A stretch of DNA of 60,000 nt, taken from positions 27,669,896-27,729,895 of the forward strand of contig CM043960.1 in NCBI GenBank assembly GCA_014529385.2, in the 5' to 3' direction. Below the pieces are notes generated by a model, which was given only the letters and a program-made list of their open reading frames with translations, searched no databases and was not told the origin of the DNA. How positions within the stretch are numbered: position 1 is the first letter of the stretch; each line of letters begins with the position of its first letter. Of the stretch, positions 1 through 12,169 are shown one piece after another. The stretch comes from Adiantum capillus-veneris (lineage: Eukaryota; Streptophyta; Polypodiopsida; Polypodiales; Pteridaceae). The position numbers and the translations under genes were made by a program.

Positions 1-838
1 CATGCACATGATTTACAACATATGGTCCAAACCATCTTTTTGAAAACTTACGCATGACTGTGTGCTGGTTATCAAGGCTACTATCATACACCAAAACCTA
101 GTCACCTTTGTCAATTGCTTTGCTCCTGAGTCGATGTCGCTTATCAAAGTATTCCTTGTTTTTCAACCTTGCATTTTTGAGTCGTTCTTTTGCAGCTTCA
201 ATGTCTCCAGGTCTTCTCTCTAGCTGCCTTATACGTAGTGCAAGGAGATCTTCCTTGCTAAGCCCCTCTTGCCAAGGTAGTACATTCCATGTGGGAATTG
301 TATCTTCAATCGGCATCACTGGCTTTTGACCATACATTAGCTCCGCAGGCATGTAGCCAGTTACTGAGCTATGTGTTGTACGATCAGCCCATAAAGCATA
401 TGGTAACAGTTTTGGCCACTCACCAACTCTTCCTTCGCAAGCCTTGGCCAAAGCTTTGATGATAGGAGGATGCCCTCTTTCACTCTTTCCATTGCCTTCA
501 GGGTTGTAAGCTGTAGTAAGAGAAATCTTGATTCCTAATCTAGAAAAGAACTCCCTTGCTTCTTCCGCATCCAGTTCACCTCTATCTGCAGTGATTTTTC
601 CCACACAACCATAACGGCAAATCACCTCATCAAGAAGGAATTTGCACACAGCTTCTATGGTTTTAGCTCTTAATGCTCTTCCTTCAACCTGGTTAGTTAG
701 GTCCTCTCGTGCAAGAACCAAGTATCTCATCTGCCAGAGTCCTAGAGGCATTGTGACTAGATCCACAACCCATCTATAGTGCATGGCTAGTGGATATGTA
801 GGGTGCAATCCATCACGATGTCGAGCATTTGAATACAC
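1..838 (-). pseudogene. Integrase core and C-terminal domain, element 1
   Basis: Translated on the minus strand this reads as a retroviral-type integrase catalytic core. The first Asp is in WVVDLVTMP, the second in ITADRGELD and the Glu in GNGKSERGH, giving a DDE triad. The frame ends in a TAG at 98-100, but the same frame continues to the window edge and shows the integrase C-terminal GPY/F-type motif (KRWFGPYVV). The zinc-binding half lies in the same frame upstream, separated by a TGA at 893-895, with CVTC as the Cys pair. The listed start near 838 is only the first start-like codon after that stop, not a real initiation site. Confidence 0.82.
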
Positions 839-892
839 TTGACAAGTTACACATGTCTCTACAAACTGAGATACATCTTTATAGATACCCTT

Positions 893-2011
893 TCACCAGT
901 ATGTTTCTTTCAACTTGGAGAAGGTTGCCCATACACCCCTGTGTCCAGCCCATAGACTGTCATGAAACTCTTGCATGAGCTTTACTTGAGTCTCTTTTTT
1001 ACATATAACCCTTTGTGGTGTAGCACCCTTTTGTTTAGGATGCTTCCACAAGTAACCATCCCTCAAAAAGTACGCATATGCTTTCCTGCGTATCCTCTTG
1101 AATTCTTGTTCAGACCAATCATCCTGTTTTGTTAGAGTACTCAAGTAGCTTCCAATAAGAAGCCAATCACCTTCATAAAGCTCTTTCAAGAATGATTCAA
1201 GTAGATTAGTCATGCAGACATTGTTACCTTTGACATGAGAGATAGAATAGAACTTTTTGTCTACATCATCTCCCTCGTCAATCATTTGTGACTCATCTTC
1301 ATACCTTGCCCTTGATAGCATATCTGCCACTGTATTGTCTTTACCTGCAATGTGCTTAAACTCAGGATTTAAGGACTTAATGTAGGCAATCCACCGCAAC
1401 ATAGCAATGTCTGGAGTTGAGCAGCTTGTAATCATCCCAAGAAGTGGTCGACAATCTGTTTCTACAACCACACATGCACCAATTAGGTGCTCTTTCCCAC
1501 TTTTCAAGGCTGTAACCATACCCCATAACTCTCTCTTTATCTGTGGATAGTTTCTTTGGCGAGCACTTAGCACCTTTGCTCCAAATCTTACCACATACCT
1601 GTGTCCTTCTTTGTCATCTTGCCCTATTGCCCATCCAATCCCTATAGGATTGGTGTCTATTGTCACAATTACTGGCCTTTGACACTCATAGTCTACCTTT
1701 CTCAAAGTTGTTGCTGACTGGAGCAACTCCTTTAGCTTTTTCATGGATTTTACATGTGCTACTGTCCTTTTAAACTTCAGATTCTTTCTAAGGAGCTGAT
1801 AAAGAGGATCAGCTACATGTGCATAATGTGGTATCTAAATAACATAGAAGACACATGCTCCCAAAAACCTTCTAACCTCAGTAATGCTAGTGAACGTTTC
1901 TTTCATTCTTTGGATGACATCTACCTTTGTTGGACAAGGTTTCCTACCATATGGCCCGCACATGTGCCCCACAATAAGCACTTCATTGACACCAAACATA
2001 GACTTTTTCCC
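893..2011 (-). pseudogene. RT C-terminus, RNase H and integrase zinc region, element 1
   Basis: This continues in the same frame as the RT above it, after a TAA at 2012-2014 and a TAG at 1835-1837. The RT connection is recognisable by EVRRFLGAC and ADPLYQLL. RNase H follows: the first Asp in TIDTNP, Glu in KRELWG, the next Asp in ETDCRP, and the late motif GKDNTVADMLSR near 1310-1345. The end carries the integrase His-His part (HDSLWAGHRG). The intact stretch is 283 codons (893-1744). The stops are simple substitutions in an otherwise aligned frame, which indicates ageing in place. Confidence 0.8.
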
Positions 2012-3235
2012 TTACAATGTAGGATTCACTTCTTCCAACCTAGGCAAAATTTTATCACAATCATTTATGTGATTTACCACAAACCTGCGACATCCCTTGA
2101 GATCCAAAGCTTCATCTTTGTCACTTTCTTCACATCCTTTGATAGGCAAATCATCAATGAAAGGCATTGTGATTTGAGGAATAAAGTCACATAAGACCTT
2201 ATTCATCCCATTCATCATATGTGCAACCGAGTTGGTTGCTCCCAATGGCAAGGTACACATCCTTACCAAACCCAAAGGTGTCCTCATGGTTGTCAAGTCT
2301 CTGCTTTCGATTGCAAGCTGAAATTGATCATACCCTGAGTAGAGATCCCCCATTGAGTAGATTGCCCTCCCTGCAAATGCCTCTGCAAACTCATCCACAA
2401 TTGGACCTGTACCTACATTTCTAATTGTCACCTTATTCACTGGTTGCATATCTTGGATGAAGCGTAGAGAACCATTCTTCTTCGGAACTGTGAACCACCT
2501 GTTTGAGTATGGAGCACAAGAAGGCTCCAAGATTTCCATTTTGATTTTCTCATTCAGTAGCTCTACTAACTTTGGCAAATGAGCCTTTGGAACCGGAATA
2601 GGCCGCAGATTCCAAGGCACATGAGGTATTGTGAAAATTACCATAGGAGCTACAATAGAAGGATCAACACATCCTATCTCATGTGGCTCAAATACAAAAG
2701 CCTTACCATGCTTTGAAAGAATTTCTTTGAAGCACTTTGTCTCCTGCTGTGTTAGAAACTCCTCGCGACCAATCTGCAAGTCTTGGAAAGACTCCTTTGT
2801 GAAGGTATGCCCAATCTTTTTAGGATTCCTCAAACTTGGTTGTAAAGAAGCCTGCTCAATCTTTTCCCTGTTGTTGGGTGGTAAGGGTGAAGCTACTGGT
2901 TTCACCTTCTTTGCTACACTCTTGTATTTAGTTTCAACATGGACTTCTGGGCCAACTGTTTGGCTTTCTTTAAAGGCTTCTATTACTTTATACATTTCCA
3001 TAGAGAAAACTTCCACAACTTTATTTTCAAGATGCAAATTAGACCCCATTATAGTATCAAGATCACCCATAGTATCTACAAAAGAAACTTGTTCACACAA
3101 ACCCAAAACATTTTCAGTAGGCTCTAGCAACCCACTCTTTTTCATGCCTATTTGTACATGATGCACATATTGCCTCTCACATCTCTTCAAATATTCAAGT
3201 TTTGTAAAACATAATGATCCATTCTTTGTTACCAA
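2012..3235 (-). pseudogene. Reverse transcriptase, element 1
   Basis: The reading frame is 407 codons. The first ~180 residues are a variable linker. The RT proper then shows EPSCAPYSNRWFTVPKKNG, IQDMQPVNKVTIRN, YSMGDLYSGYDQFQLAIES and LPLGATNSVAHMMN. The catalytic box is FIDD at 2150-2161, in place of the usual YxDD. The frame (pol) differs from that of gag-protease upstream, so expression would need frameshifting or a separate start; the two frames are separated by 77 nt of non-open sequence. It ends at a TAA beyond which the same frame still encodes RT, so the stop is a disabling mutation. Apart from that stop the domain looks well preserved. Confidence 0.85.
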
Positions 3236-3312
3236 GGTGCTCGTTGAAAACGCTTCACCTATTTTTGGATCAGGCGAGACCCTTTTTCTTTCTGTACCAC
3301 TGCAATCCTGCT

Positions 3313-5700
3313 TTACAATGGTACTTTGCCAAAACCCATCATTTCTCTATGATCATGAAACTCTTTGCTCACCTTTGGTAGAGGATGTTCTTTGAGGTTG
3401 TCACGATTTCTTTCATGGTTCACACAAACTGTGAGAAATTGGACAGCTCGTTTACCATCTTTGCTACGTATCCTAGCATATGCTGAACCATCATCCATTA
3501 CCTTTGTTTCCATTCGAACTCCCACAATGTAGGGCTGTCCAAGGATGAGATGATATGAAGATGTATCCTGTAAAAAGAAGTTTTGGTCAATCTTTACATC
3601 ACCTATTGTTACCTTCACACCTGGACATGCTGCATACAATTCACTGGATGAATTGTTTGCCACTTTTACCATCCAGCCATGATCCGTGTCCATCGGCCAT
3701 TTGCACTTGTTGTAGAGACTCTTTGACATTATGTTTATTTCTGAACCATGGTCAATCAAGGCAACAAATGGCTCTTCAAGATCACCTACCTTGACCAAAG
3801 TTTCTGTAGTAGCCCTTGCCCAATGACTTCGTGAATAGTAACTCCTAGGAATATCTTCAACTTCTTCATCATCATTTGAGAAATGCACTTGCTTCACTCT
3901 CCCACTAGATTGGTAGCATCCTACCACAGATCCATCATTCTCCTTATTTTGCATTTGCATCCCTTGTGTCTTCGAGGTTTCCCCTTCAACCTGTGGATGA
4001 GAAACTTCAGCAAGGGTTTTCCTCTTCCTCTTGATGATGTCAATGATCTCCTCATGGAATTGACGCTTTGCAATGCCAAGAACTTCTCCCAGAGTAAACT
4101 CAATCTTGCTATTCAAGATCCTTTCCTCCAAGACTTTCTTTAAATCTGTAGCAACCTCAATATCAGATTGTAGTTTATAAGATGGGCCTTTTGTCTTACC
4201 TATTGTTGGCTCTTTCTTCTTTCGTGTTGTAGACTCCTCCATGAGTACTTCAGGTGGAGATGCTCCTTGTGTTGAGGGTGTTTGAGAAGGCATTGAGTCG
4301 CTTCTTCCGCCACTTCTAGAAGCTCTTTTTGATGGTCCTTCATCAGCATTCTCACGTCTGCGCTTCTCTTCTACAATCGCCTCATTTTGTTGGCATTTTG
4401 TAATGTAGGCATGCACTGACAATGAGTCCACTGGATCATTCCATCCTGTTTTTAGACGTATGCAATCACCTGCTTCATGTAGAATCTCTTTTGTAAGCTT
4501 TCCCTTTTTAGCTAATTGCATGACATTTGGCCACATTTGACCATGATGGTCACTCACCTCTTCATCACAAAAATGTTCAATTTTTACTCCATAAGTAGCT
4601 GCCTCAACTAAAGAGGTTTCATGCTTGGTTGCCATATCTTCAACTAAGGTTTGCATTCCCCCCTTCCCAAAGTTAGTTCTCAAGGGTAGACCTGTCTCTC
4701 TTAAGTGGATTTTACCATCCTTAAAAAAGACAACATATTTTGACAAAGCATCACTAAAATCATCACAATCCCTTCTTACATGGTCTGTACTATCACACCA
4801 AATACATCTATTAACAAACCCTTCTTTGGGCTGTTGTCTTTGCCTAGGAAGTGGCCCTGATGGTTGGCCTTTTTCTTCAAGCTTTTCAAACTTCACCTTC
4901 AAGTCACGCATTCCCTTCACAAGCTCATCTAGCATGGACTCATAAAATTTAGGAGAGATAAAAGTAGGCTTTACCATTTTGTCAGAAGTTGAGGTGGAAG
5001 GACTTGTAGTGTTTACTACCATCTTGTCCCTTCTTCTTTGTCGTTTGGCAAGCAGTGAGACAGCACCTTCAACCCCTTTCCAGTCGGTCTTTAGTCCTTG
5101 CTCAGCATCTTTATCTTCAAGAAGAAGCTCCAAATTTTCTTGAAACTCTTTACCTGCAGCTTGTAAGAAAAGATGTGTCTTCTCTGCATCTAGTGTGGCC
5201 CTTTCTGTCCTGGTGAGTTGTGCATAACGCCGCTCAAAATCCCTAAGTAGCTCTGTTATTTATAGTCCTTGCTTTGGCTTCACTACCCATTCTAAGAATG
5301 TCCTTTTGGTCACTCTCTCCGAGTCCTCCATGAAATATTCCTCCTTTAAAGCTACTTTGAGTTCTTCCCAATTTCTCCCATGCCCATCTTTAATTGCCCT
5401 AGCATGCTCCCTAATTTCTAGAGCAACAACTAGCTCAAAGCTTTGAATCATCTCACCTTCTGACACGCGATGCAGCTCCATCTCCTTCACATACTCGCGC
5501 AAATACTTCATTACATCTTTGCCATTGAACTGATCCATTTTGTTGACGACCGCTTGTATGGCCTTCGTTGCCCAAATCTCCCTTCTTTCAATAGCATGTT
5601 GTTGTTGCATGAACATTGCAAATGCTTGAAAAATTTGCATTGTTGCTGGGTCAAAATGCATACACTGTTGCTCAACATGATCACCCATGGTTACCCACAA
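3313..5700 (-). pseudogene. Gag-protease, element 1
   Basis: One frame of about 795 codons with a single in-frame TAA at 5260-5262. The start is an ATG region near 5685-5700, close to the primer-binding-like site. The N-terminal 146 codons are a Gln/Met-rich capsid-like segment. After the stop comes more gag, then a zinc knuckle of the form C-x2-C-x4-H-x4-C (CIWCDSTDHVRRDC, about 4771-4812), a Lys/Glu-rich linker, and an aspartic protease whose active-site tetrad reads DHGS (3742-3753) where DTGS or DSGS is usual. The protease ends with HLILGQPYIVGVR. Gag and protease are fused, as in many Ty3/gypsy elements. Except for the one stop the gene is long and open. Confidence 0.8.
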
Positions 5701-5720
5701 ACACTCACCCTAGCAGTTTC

Positions 5721-5735
5721 GCATCGGGTTCACCA
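5721..5735 (-). other. Primer-binding-site-like sequence, element 1
   Basis: Read on the minus strand this is TGGTGAACCCGATGC. It begins with the TGG expected from a tRNA CCA end and lies 6 nt inside the inferred LTR boundary and about 20 nt upstream of the gag start. I cannot match it to a specific tRNA from memory. It differs from the initiator-Met type used by the other families in this window. Confidence 0.45.
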
Positions 5736-5741
5736 AAAATA

Positions 5742-7775
5742 TGTCAAGAAATTAGCGGTCTTGCCAGGAAAGCACCGGGCTTATGGCTGTGAGAGTTTGT
5801 GAGAGAACTCAACAAAAACTATATGAAGGAGTTAAACCATAAATGCCATGAAGACTAGGGTTTGGAAAGAAGTGCAATCAAAGAAGACTCTCTCTTTCTC
5901 TCTTGCACTCACACACACAAAGAAAGAACACAAAAGAGAATGTCAAAACAATACAAAGATGAAAACATCAAGGCTATGGTCATATCGTATCATGGGTAAT
6001 TTGAAAGGGTTAATAGATGAGTTAATGGCATTCAATCTTGGCTGACCAAATAGGCTACGAATTGTTCTTTGGAATTGTAGTTTTGTGCTTACCATAGTAT
6101 ATATATTTTGTCTAGTGATTGGGATTAATTGTGTGTACAAATCCTCTTGGTTCTTAGCAAGATAACTACGCTTACATCAAAAGAAAAATTATAGTCTATG
6201 AGAGGTAGTATGATGGGATCCGATGATAGAAGTATTTCATTGAGCCTTTCAAGGCCGAAGAGAAACACTATACGTTGTTGAAAGTGTATTTTATGGCTAA
6301 TCCATACGTTAATTCTAATAGATCGTACAGAGTGAAAGCGATAGAAATGATCATCATGTGGGTTATTCATCTAGGATAGTATGTGAGAAATGTAGATATG
6401 AGAAAAATGTAGATATGAGAGAAGTGAAGAGATGAGAAGTTTCCCTCCCAAGCCCTATTCTTGCCCGTAGGCAATAAGGATACTGCGGGGAGAGATATAC
6501 CTGTAGCAAGGAGAACCTAAAATTTGTAGAGAAGATGAATTACTAAGAGTGAGAGAGATATGTTTGGTTAAGGAGATGAGATTAGATACATATATATATT
6601 TCTTGGATTAGAGATGAAAATGAAAACAACAAGAAATCAAGAAAACATCAATGTAGAACACATATTACTTGACAAACCATTCGGCACCATTATTGATGGA
6701 GAAAGAAGAAGAGGTGAGAATTCAACTTTGATTGATATGCCAAGTCCACCCCCTTCTTTGATTAGAGTTGATCTTCCAAGGATAGCATGCAAGGATGGCT
6801 AGTCTTCCTCTAGGAGAAAGTGTAGGCTTAGGCTTATGTTAATGGCTAAGTACAATTAGGCATTACTACTCACTCCCTCAAGAATTCCTCTCATCAATGG
6901 CTTGAATGCTTGAGTTCCTTTTCAAGGAAGAAGAGGTCCCCTTTTATAGGTGAAGGGAACCCCCAAGGGTTTACACAAGAAGAGAGGAGCCAGTGTGAAT
7001 AGGAATTGGAAAAGTTGGAAATGAGCTGTCTCTGCATGATGTGGGCAGACTGGGGTCCAGTATTTTGATTATATCTCCTCAACCGTGTATCCAAATAAAA
7101 AAGTAAAAATATGGGCAGAAACTTCAACTCATTAGCTATGATTTTCATTTTAAAATCATTTTTCAATTCAGATTGGAACCTTGTGTAAAAAATTCATCAA
7201 AATAGGGTCCATTTCTGGCATCAAAAGTCTTCCCGTGGTCCCCTTAGCCTAGACTTTCATTTAATTCCAAAGGACACCTCATGCCATATGAAAGCATGAC
7301 ATTGCTTCTTGAAAAATTTTTGTAATCATGCTTGCAATAATGCATTAAAATAAGTATATCTTTGAAATCATGCCACCTAGTGTCCTACTAGGATTTGATT
7401 CCCTCCTAGTAGCTATTTAAAAAGCAAAATAAAAAAAGTATAAAAAATACATAGAATATATATATATTGGAGTTTACCCTAGATATAGGATCTAGATAGG
7501 GTGTAAGATGATAATGAGATATTAGAAATAAAGAATCAATGCTTTTTGCCCCAAGTTAAAGAGACGGAGCTATTGAGCTTTTCCCATAGTATTTTCTGAT
7601 GGTAAAGTAAGGATAGGTTACCCTTGAGAAAAATAATAGGATGATATAGAAGGCTTATTAATATACTTAAATATGCATATGTACATTATAGGAAAGATAA
7701 TTATGTATCTAAAAAGTTACAACATAGATCTTGTACCATGCGTTCCCACTATGTACGTGTCACAGCACGACAACA
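5742..7775 (-). repeat. 5' LTR of element 1 (inferred limits)
   Basis: The inner end is set by the primer-binding-like site: in element orientation the LTR ends CTTGACA at 5742. The outer end is inferred from the point where chromovirus RT homology starts (7776, cggtctttagg), immediately after ...CACGACAACA; this gives a 5' TG (TGTTGTCG) and a 3' CA. A TATA-like box in element orientation (TATAAAAG, 6941-6948) fits an LTR promoter. The partner LTR is outside the window, so the length (~2.0 kb) cannot be confirmed by comparison. No coding content is recognisable; short open frames here have no similarity to anything I know. Confidence 0.55.
6941..6948 (-). promoter_or_regulatory. TATA-like box in the LTR of element 1
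   Basis: On the minus strand it reads TATAAAAG followed by GGGACC. The position inside the inferred LTR and the orientation toward gag match an LTR promoter. This is motif recognition only. Confidence 0.35.
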
Positions 7776-8559
7776 CGGTCTTTAGGATATCTTCATCCAC
7801 TATCCTTATTTGATGATAGCCACTCTTAAGGTCAATCCTACTGAAGTAGGTAGAGCCTTGTAGCTTATCAAACATATCTTCTACCCGAGGCACGTGAAAT
7901 CTGTTTTTGATAGTGATATGGTTTAGTGCTCGATAGTCCACACACATAGGGTATGTACCATCTTTCTTTTGCACCAAAAGGACTGGAGAACAAAAGGGAG
8001 AGGAATTAGGCCTCACCATCCCTTTGCCTACCAATTCCTGTACTTGCCTCATGATCTCCTCTTGTTGAGCTTGTGAGACTCGATCAGGAGGTTTGTTAGG
8101 CGGTGAGCTTCCCAGAAAGAGCTCAATGTGATGGTCATCATCCCCTCGTGTTGGAGGTAAGTCCATAGGGATATCATCGATGAACACATCTTGGAATCCT
8201 TTTAGAAAATTAGACAAGTCTAACTCTTCTTGATTCCTACCATTTACATTTTATGAAACATTAGTATCTTTTAGAGACTCTTTGACAATAGTCATGTACG
8301 CAGAAACTGAGCTCTTCATTGACTTATCAAAAGAAAGAGGATTTACAAGTGGAATAGTGCGACCATGCTCACTAGCATCTATATAGATGTTCTTTCCCCT
8401 GTAGGTGAAGTAGATTCTCCTTTCAAGGAACTTCATGTTGGCAGCCATGCGATCAAACCATGGTGCCCCTAGGATAGCATCCTCATGTTGGAGAGGAGAG
8501 ATGAAGAAGTCTTCTTTGTCGACATAGCTTTGGACATGAAGCCTCAAATTCCCAATCAA
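7776..8559 (-). pseudogene. Protease-RT fragment, tandem copy 1
   Basis: The RT part (7776-8217) shows CSPVLLVQKKDGTYPMC, VDYRALNHITIKNRF and YFSRIDLKSGYHQIR, then stops matching the family exactly at 7776 where element 1 begins. The upstream part (8251-8559) holds the protease C-terminal half and linker (ILGAPWFDRMAANMKF). A stop separates the two in the same family order as the intact nested copy. The catalytic box of RT, RNase H, integrase and the 3' LTR of this copy are not present here; they should lie left of the window beyond element 1. Confidence 0.85.
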
Positions 8560-9308
8560 GGGAGTAACGGAGGCTTACTGTCCCTTGAAAGTTGCGTCAG
8601 CCATTACCATATCTCCCATCTCAAAAGCTTGAATGCCCAACTTGGTGGCCAACTCCATTGATATAAAGTTCAGAGTAGAGCTAGGGTCAAAAAAGATGAA
8701 AGCGTCATGCTCTCTTAGCTTTACCCAAGCATAGGAAAGTGATGATCCTTTGCAATGAGTATCCTGTTTTGGAGCTTCGATGGTGGAAGCCTCTTGTATT
8801 CTCTAGGAGAATATCCATAACTTTCATCGGAAGAGGAGGAAGGTGAAGAAGAAGGAGAAGAGGGTGATATCTTCCTAGCCCTTTTCTTCCTTTGTTTCCT
8901 CTCTTGCCTTTCAGAGTGATGAGGAGAAGGACTATGTGTTGATATTTTCCTCTTGGGAGGAGTGGGTGATCGTCTATATCTTCGTCTTCGTGGAGCCACA
9001 TCTTCAGAGGAACTTAAACTTTCATTGCTTTCTTGATGTTTGGATTCCTCCTCTCGAATGGGAGAGAGTCTTTTTTTGGGGGTCTCTTCAAGAGGCCTCC
9101 TAAGCTCTCTCTACTCTTGGAGAGTAAGGGAAATTCCATAAGCACGAAGTTGTTGAGTAACTTCGGCTTGCAAAGCAGGGTTGCCCATAGCCTGCTGCAA
9201 CCTAGTGACGAGATAATTCACAAACATGGGAGCATCATCATTAGCACCTTCATGTACAAAATCAAAGCTATCAATGTTCATTCTACTCTCTTGATTATTG
9301 TCAGCCAT
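8560..9308 (-). pseudogene. Gag-protease with large internal deletion, tandem copy 1
   Basis: The ATG is at 9306-9308 (MADNNQESRMNID...). The N-terminal region is interrupted by a TAG at about 9111. The Arg/Ser/Pro-rich linker follows (PRRRRYRRSPTPPKRK). Immediately after SPREYKR the sequence jumps to the segment just before the protease, so the capsid core and zinc knuckle are missing (about 0.9 kb relative to the nested copy; junction near 8797-8802). The protease active site reads DPSS, as in the nested copy, while copies 2 and 3 have DPGS. Confidence 0.8.
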
Positions 9309-9679
9309 GTTAACAACATTTATGTATGTACTTAGTGTATGCTTTGGCAATTCAAAACCTTAGTTGCCACTCCTCTTAGCCTTTGAAAATTGGCTATTAA
9401 GTATCTTCACCCGGGGCTCAAAGTGGTTAATTTTAGAGAGTAGAGGAGTAGCTACTTTCGGACTTCTTATGTCTCAATAATGGTAAAGCCATAGGATAGT
9501 CTAAAAAGACTCCATTATTAAGTCCAAAGCTCCCGAGGTGTGCACCATCCCCCACATAGTGGGCTCAACAAAACCGATAATAGATCCCAGTTCCACTTAC
9601 CCTAATATAATTAACAACATCAACCATTTATAGGATACTTAAGGACCTCTCTTCTTAATCAAGAAAAGAGAAACCAAAT

Positions 9680-9691
9680 GCTCTGATACCA
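9680..9691 (-). other. tRNA-iMet primer-binding site, tandem copy 1
   Basis: On the minus strand this reads TGGTATCAGAGC, the standard plant initiator-methionine tRNA primer site, one base inside LTR A. Confidence 0.85.
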
Positions 9692-9692
9692 A

Positions 9693-11331
9693 TATAATGG
9701 AATTGGCCTATTTAACTTGAGAGTAGCGGAAATTAATGAGAGTACTTTTGAGAAATGACGTTGTGAGCATAGCGGGTGAACATAGTTGAAGATAGCAACA
9801 TAATCATAGCAATTAGTTAAATTGGGATGAACAATAATTTTTCAAGAGAGAGAATTTACAAAAAATGACAACAATTGAGGACCGGATTATGTGGAGCCCG
9901 TCCCCTCTCCAATAGGCATTTGTATTATGATTTCTCCCATTAAGAGAGACTTGTTACAATACAATCTTTGTGTTCCTTGTGACCTTGGTGATGCAATGAA
10001 GATGGAAAGTTTCATGCATCACAAGCATAACATAAACTTTAAGAAAGCTTTCACTATCCCAAGTCTCAGTCCCAAGACCTCAAACACCTTCGAAGGTGGA
10101 GAGAGCTAGCAGGGAATGAGGGTAGGGAAGAGGAAGAAGAAACATTTTATAGGAGAAATAATTAGTTCCTCACTCATCATAACTCTTGTTGCTAGCATAC
10201 ATAGTAGCATAGTATTGACGAAGAAGGAGATGGCAAGCGTAAGCATTGAAGCATGGCTCTTGGTTGGATTGGCACTCCATAGCCAAGAGTGTTGGTGTAG
10301 GCTCTCAACCTCTACTTGCTTGGAGAAGGAGAGGGAGCTCTTGCACTTTGCATAGCACAGAATGAGAGTGTTTGTGAGTGTGTGTGTGTGAGTATACCCC
10401 CTAAGAAACCCCCTAGATTTCTTGGGTCGACCCCCCCTTGTATCTCATTCTTGAAGCTCATTGGACCCCTCCAGGCCTAGCCAATCATAAGCAGGAGGCA
10501 TTACAAGCAGCAAGGGTAGCCTTGAGACAAGTGTCCCCCTTTCCCCTCTGAGAGAGAGGCTAGATAAATGCTAAATCAATGAAATAAATCTCCCAATTTA
10601 TTATTGGACCCCTTGGGTGGCCAACCAATAGGCTTCAGGCACACCATGAGGGCAACATGAGGAGGAACTTCACAAGTGTCCCTTTTGCTTTCTTTGTACC
10701 ATGCATGCCTTGTGTGAGTGTGTCGGTGTTCTCTCTCATCCCTCCTCATGTAGGGCTCGCCCCCTCATTGTAGGGATTGAATCTTTGACTTTTTGACACC
10801 TCAAGCCCCTCATGCATAGGCCGAGTTCCCACCACAAGCTTGGCTCTTAAGCACTTTAAGCTTGGGTTGGGTTCACACGTCAAGTGAAACCCTAGCATCT
10901 CAAGCATGCGAAGCACCGCAAGCATCTCAATCATTAAGAACCTCAAGCATCTCAAGCACCTCAATCATCATGCACCTCAAGCACCTTAGTCATCAAGCAT
11001 GACAAGCAGGACAAGCATCTTGAGCTGTGTCGGGTTCCCGCGTCTCAATCTCAGCCCTAGTTTACCTAAGGTCAAAGGACTTTTACACACATTATTGGAG
11101 GTCTTGAATAATGCTAACCCTACTGCCTTATGCTACATTGGTTAGCCGTGTTCTGTGATAGAACATCTCTGATTTGGGCCCCTTTACCATTGGCCCCTTG
11201 TTGAGATAAATCTATAAGCACATGTCTATATCTTAACACTTGCTCCCGTTTATTCTCCCACATTAAGTGATCAATTTAATATGAGAAAATCATTTGGGTT
11301 GGTTAGATATTAGATATTACATTTTACGACA
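9693..11331 (-). repeat. LTR A of the tandem array
   Basis: It is collinear over its whole length with LTRs B and C and with the nested LTR pair. In element orientation it starts TGTCG (family TGTCATAA) and ends CCATTATA, where the family has CCATTACA, so the terminal CA has mutated to TA. It contains the family's (CTCAAGCAY)-like minisatellite at about 10900-11020. A TATAAAAT in element orientation near 10145-10155 may be the promoter; the other copies carry substitutions there. It is the 5' LTR of copy 1 and the 3' LTR of copy 2. Confidence 0.88.
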
Positions 11332-11719
11332 TTACCTCTCTAATGAAATCATAGTCATCCTCGACCATGACATAGAAGAGGTAAAGCCTTAGTCATTAGT
11401 CAATTTTACTTAGCGGGTAGAGGATCCCTTTTTACCCTACGACATCTTTCCAAGATGGATGACTAATACATTTGGTGCTTGAGAAACATAGCTGCCGCAA
11501 GCATGTCGTCTCTTTAGTCCATTTCATTCTCCCAAAGTAGAGTGACAAATTCTACTCGGCATTTGAGAGACATCGTCATCACAAACATGATTCGAAGCAT
11601 GCATACTAGTTAAATTTGTGCACAATTAAAAAGAGGACTAGTCTTATAAGACAAAAACATGAGTCATTTAAAAGAAATTTGTACATTTTCTTACTCTAAT
11701 GTGGCATTGTAAGCATTGA

Positions 11720-12169
11720 CAAGGTTCATATTATCCTTAAGTTGTATTCCTTGCATCCATCTAGCATCTTCAAAAGGATAATTGTTGAACTTAATAAGAT
11801 ACTCTCAGATAATCTATCCACCTCGTAGTACCTTGTCTTCATGCCGAAGGATAGCTTCAGGTTGTAGCACCTCTTCTTGCTCTTCAACTTCGGGAGGGTC
11901 TTCAATAATTGGTTCAGTTGGTGGTTCTTCTTTGTAGGGCTTAATTAGGCTTAGATGAAAGGCATTGTGTATGAGCAATGGTTGGGCAACTTGAGTTGAT
12001 AAGCCGTCTCATTGATGGGATTTAAGATTTGGAAACGACCATAGTATCTTTTTGCTAGTTTAGCATAATACTTTTGATGGCCCGTAGGATTTTTGCCCGT
12101 CGTTTACCTTAATCGAGCCTTAGGAAACTTGTGTAAAACCTAATCATTTTCTTTAAACATTAAGGCTCT
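11720..12169 (-). pseudogene. Integrase C-terminus and chromodomain, tandem copy 2
   Basis: It aligns base by base with 26387-26880 of the nested copy, which encodes the end of integrase and the chromodomain. Here small deletions and substitutions break the frame (for example near 11810-11830, 11890 and 11980), so no long open stretch remains. The residual reading shows the proline-rich run before the chromodomain on the minus strand. No independent function is expected. Confidence 0.7.

Larger units (their letters stand above)
1..7775 (-). mobile_element. Ty3/gypsy LTR retrotransposon, element 1 (partial, left end outside window)
   Basis: A minus-strand element read from a 5' LTR on the right (about 5742-7775) through a primer-binding-like site (5721-5735), gag-protease (3313-5700) and pol (RT, RNase H, integrase; down to base 1). 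The order protease-RT-RNase H-integrase defines Ty3/gypsy. Gag-pro lies in one frame and pol in another. I count one in-frame stop in gag-pro and at least four in pol, so this copy is dead. The integrase C-terminal part and the 3' LTR lie beyond the left edge. The internal sequence shows no resemblance to the chromovirus family that fills 7776-34912, so it is a separate lineage. Confidence 0.88.

Noticed and set aside
108-329. Plus-strand reading frame opposite integrase of element 1
   Set aside because: Antisense shadow of the integrase gene; no independent features.
10896-11020. CTCAAGCAY-like repeats as a CRISPR array
   Set aside because: Units are about 9-10 bp, contiguous and degenerate without spacers, inside a eukaryotic LTR.
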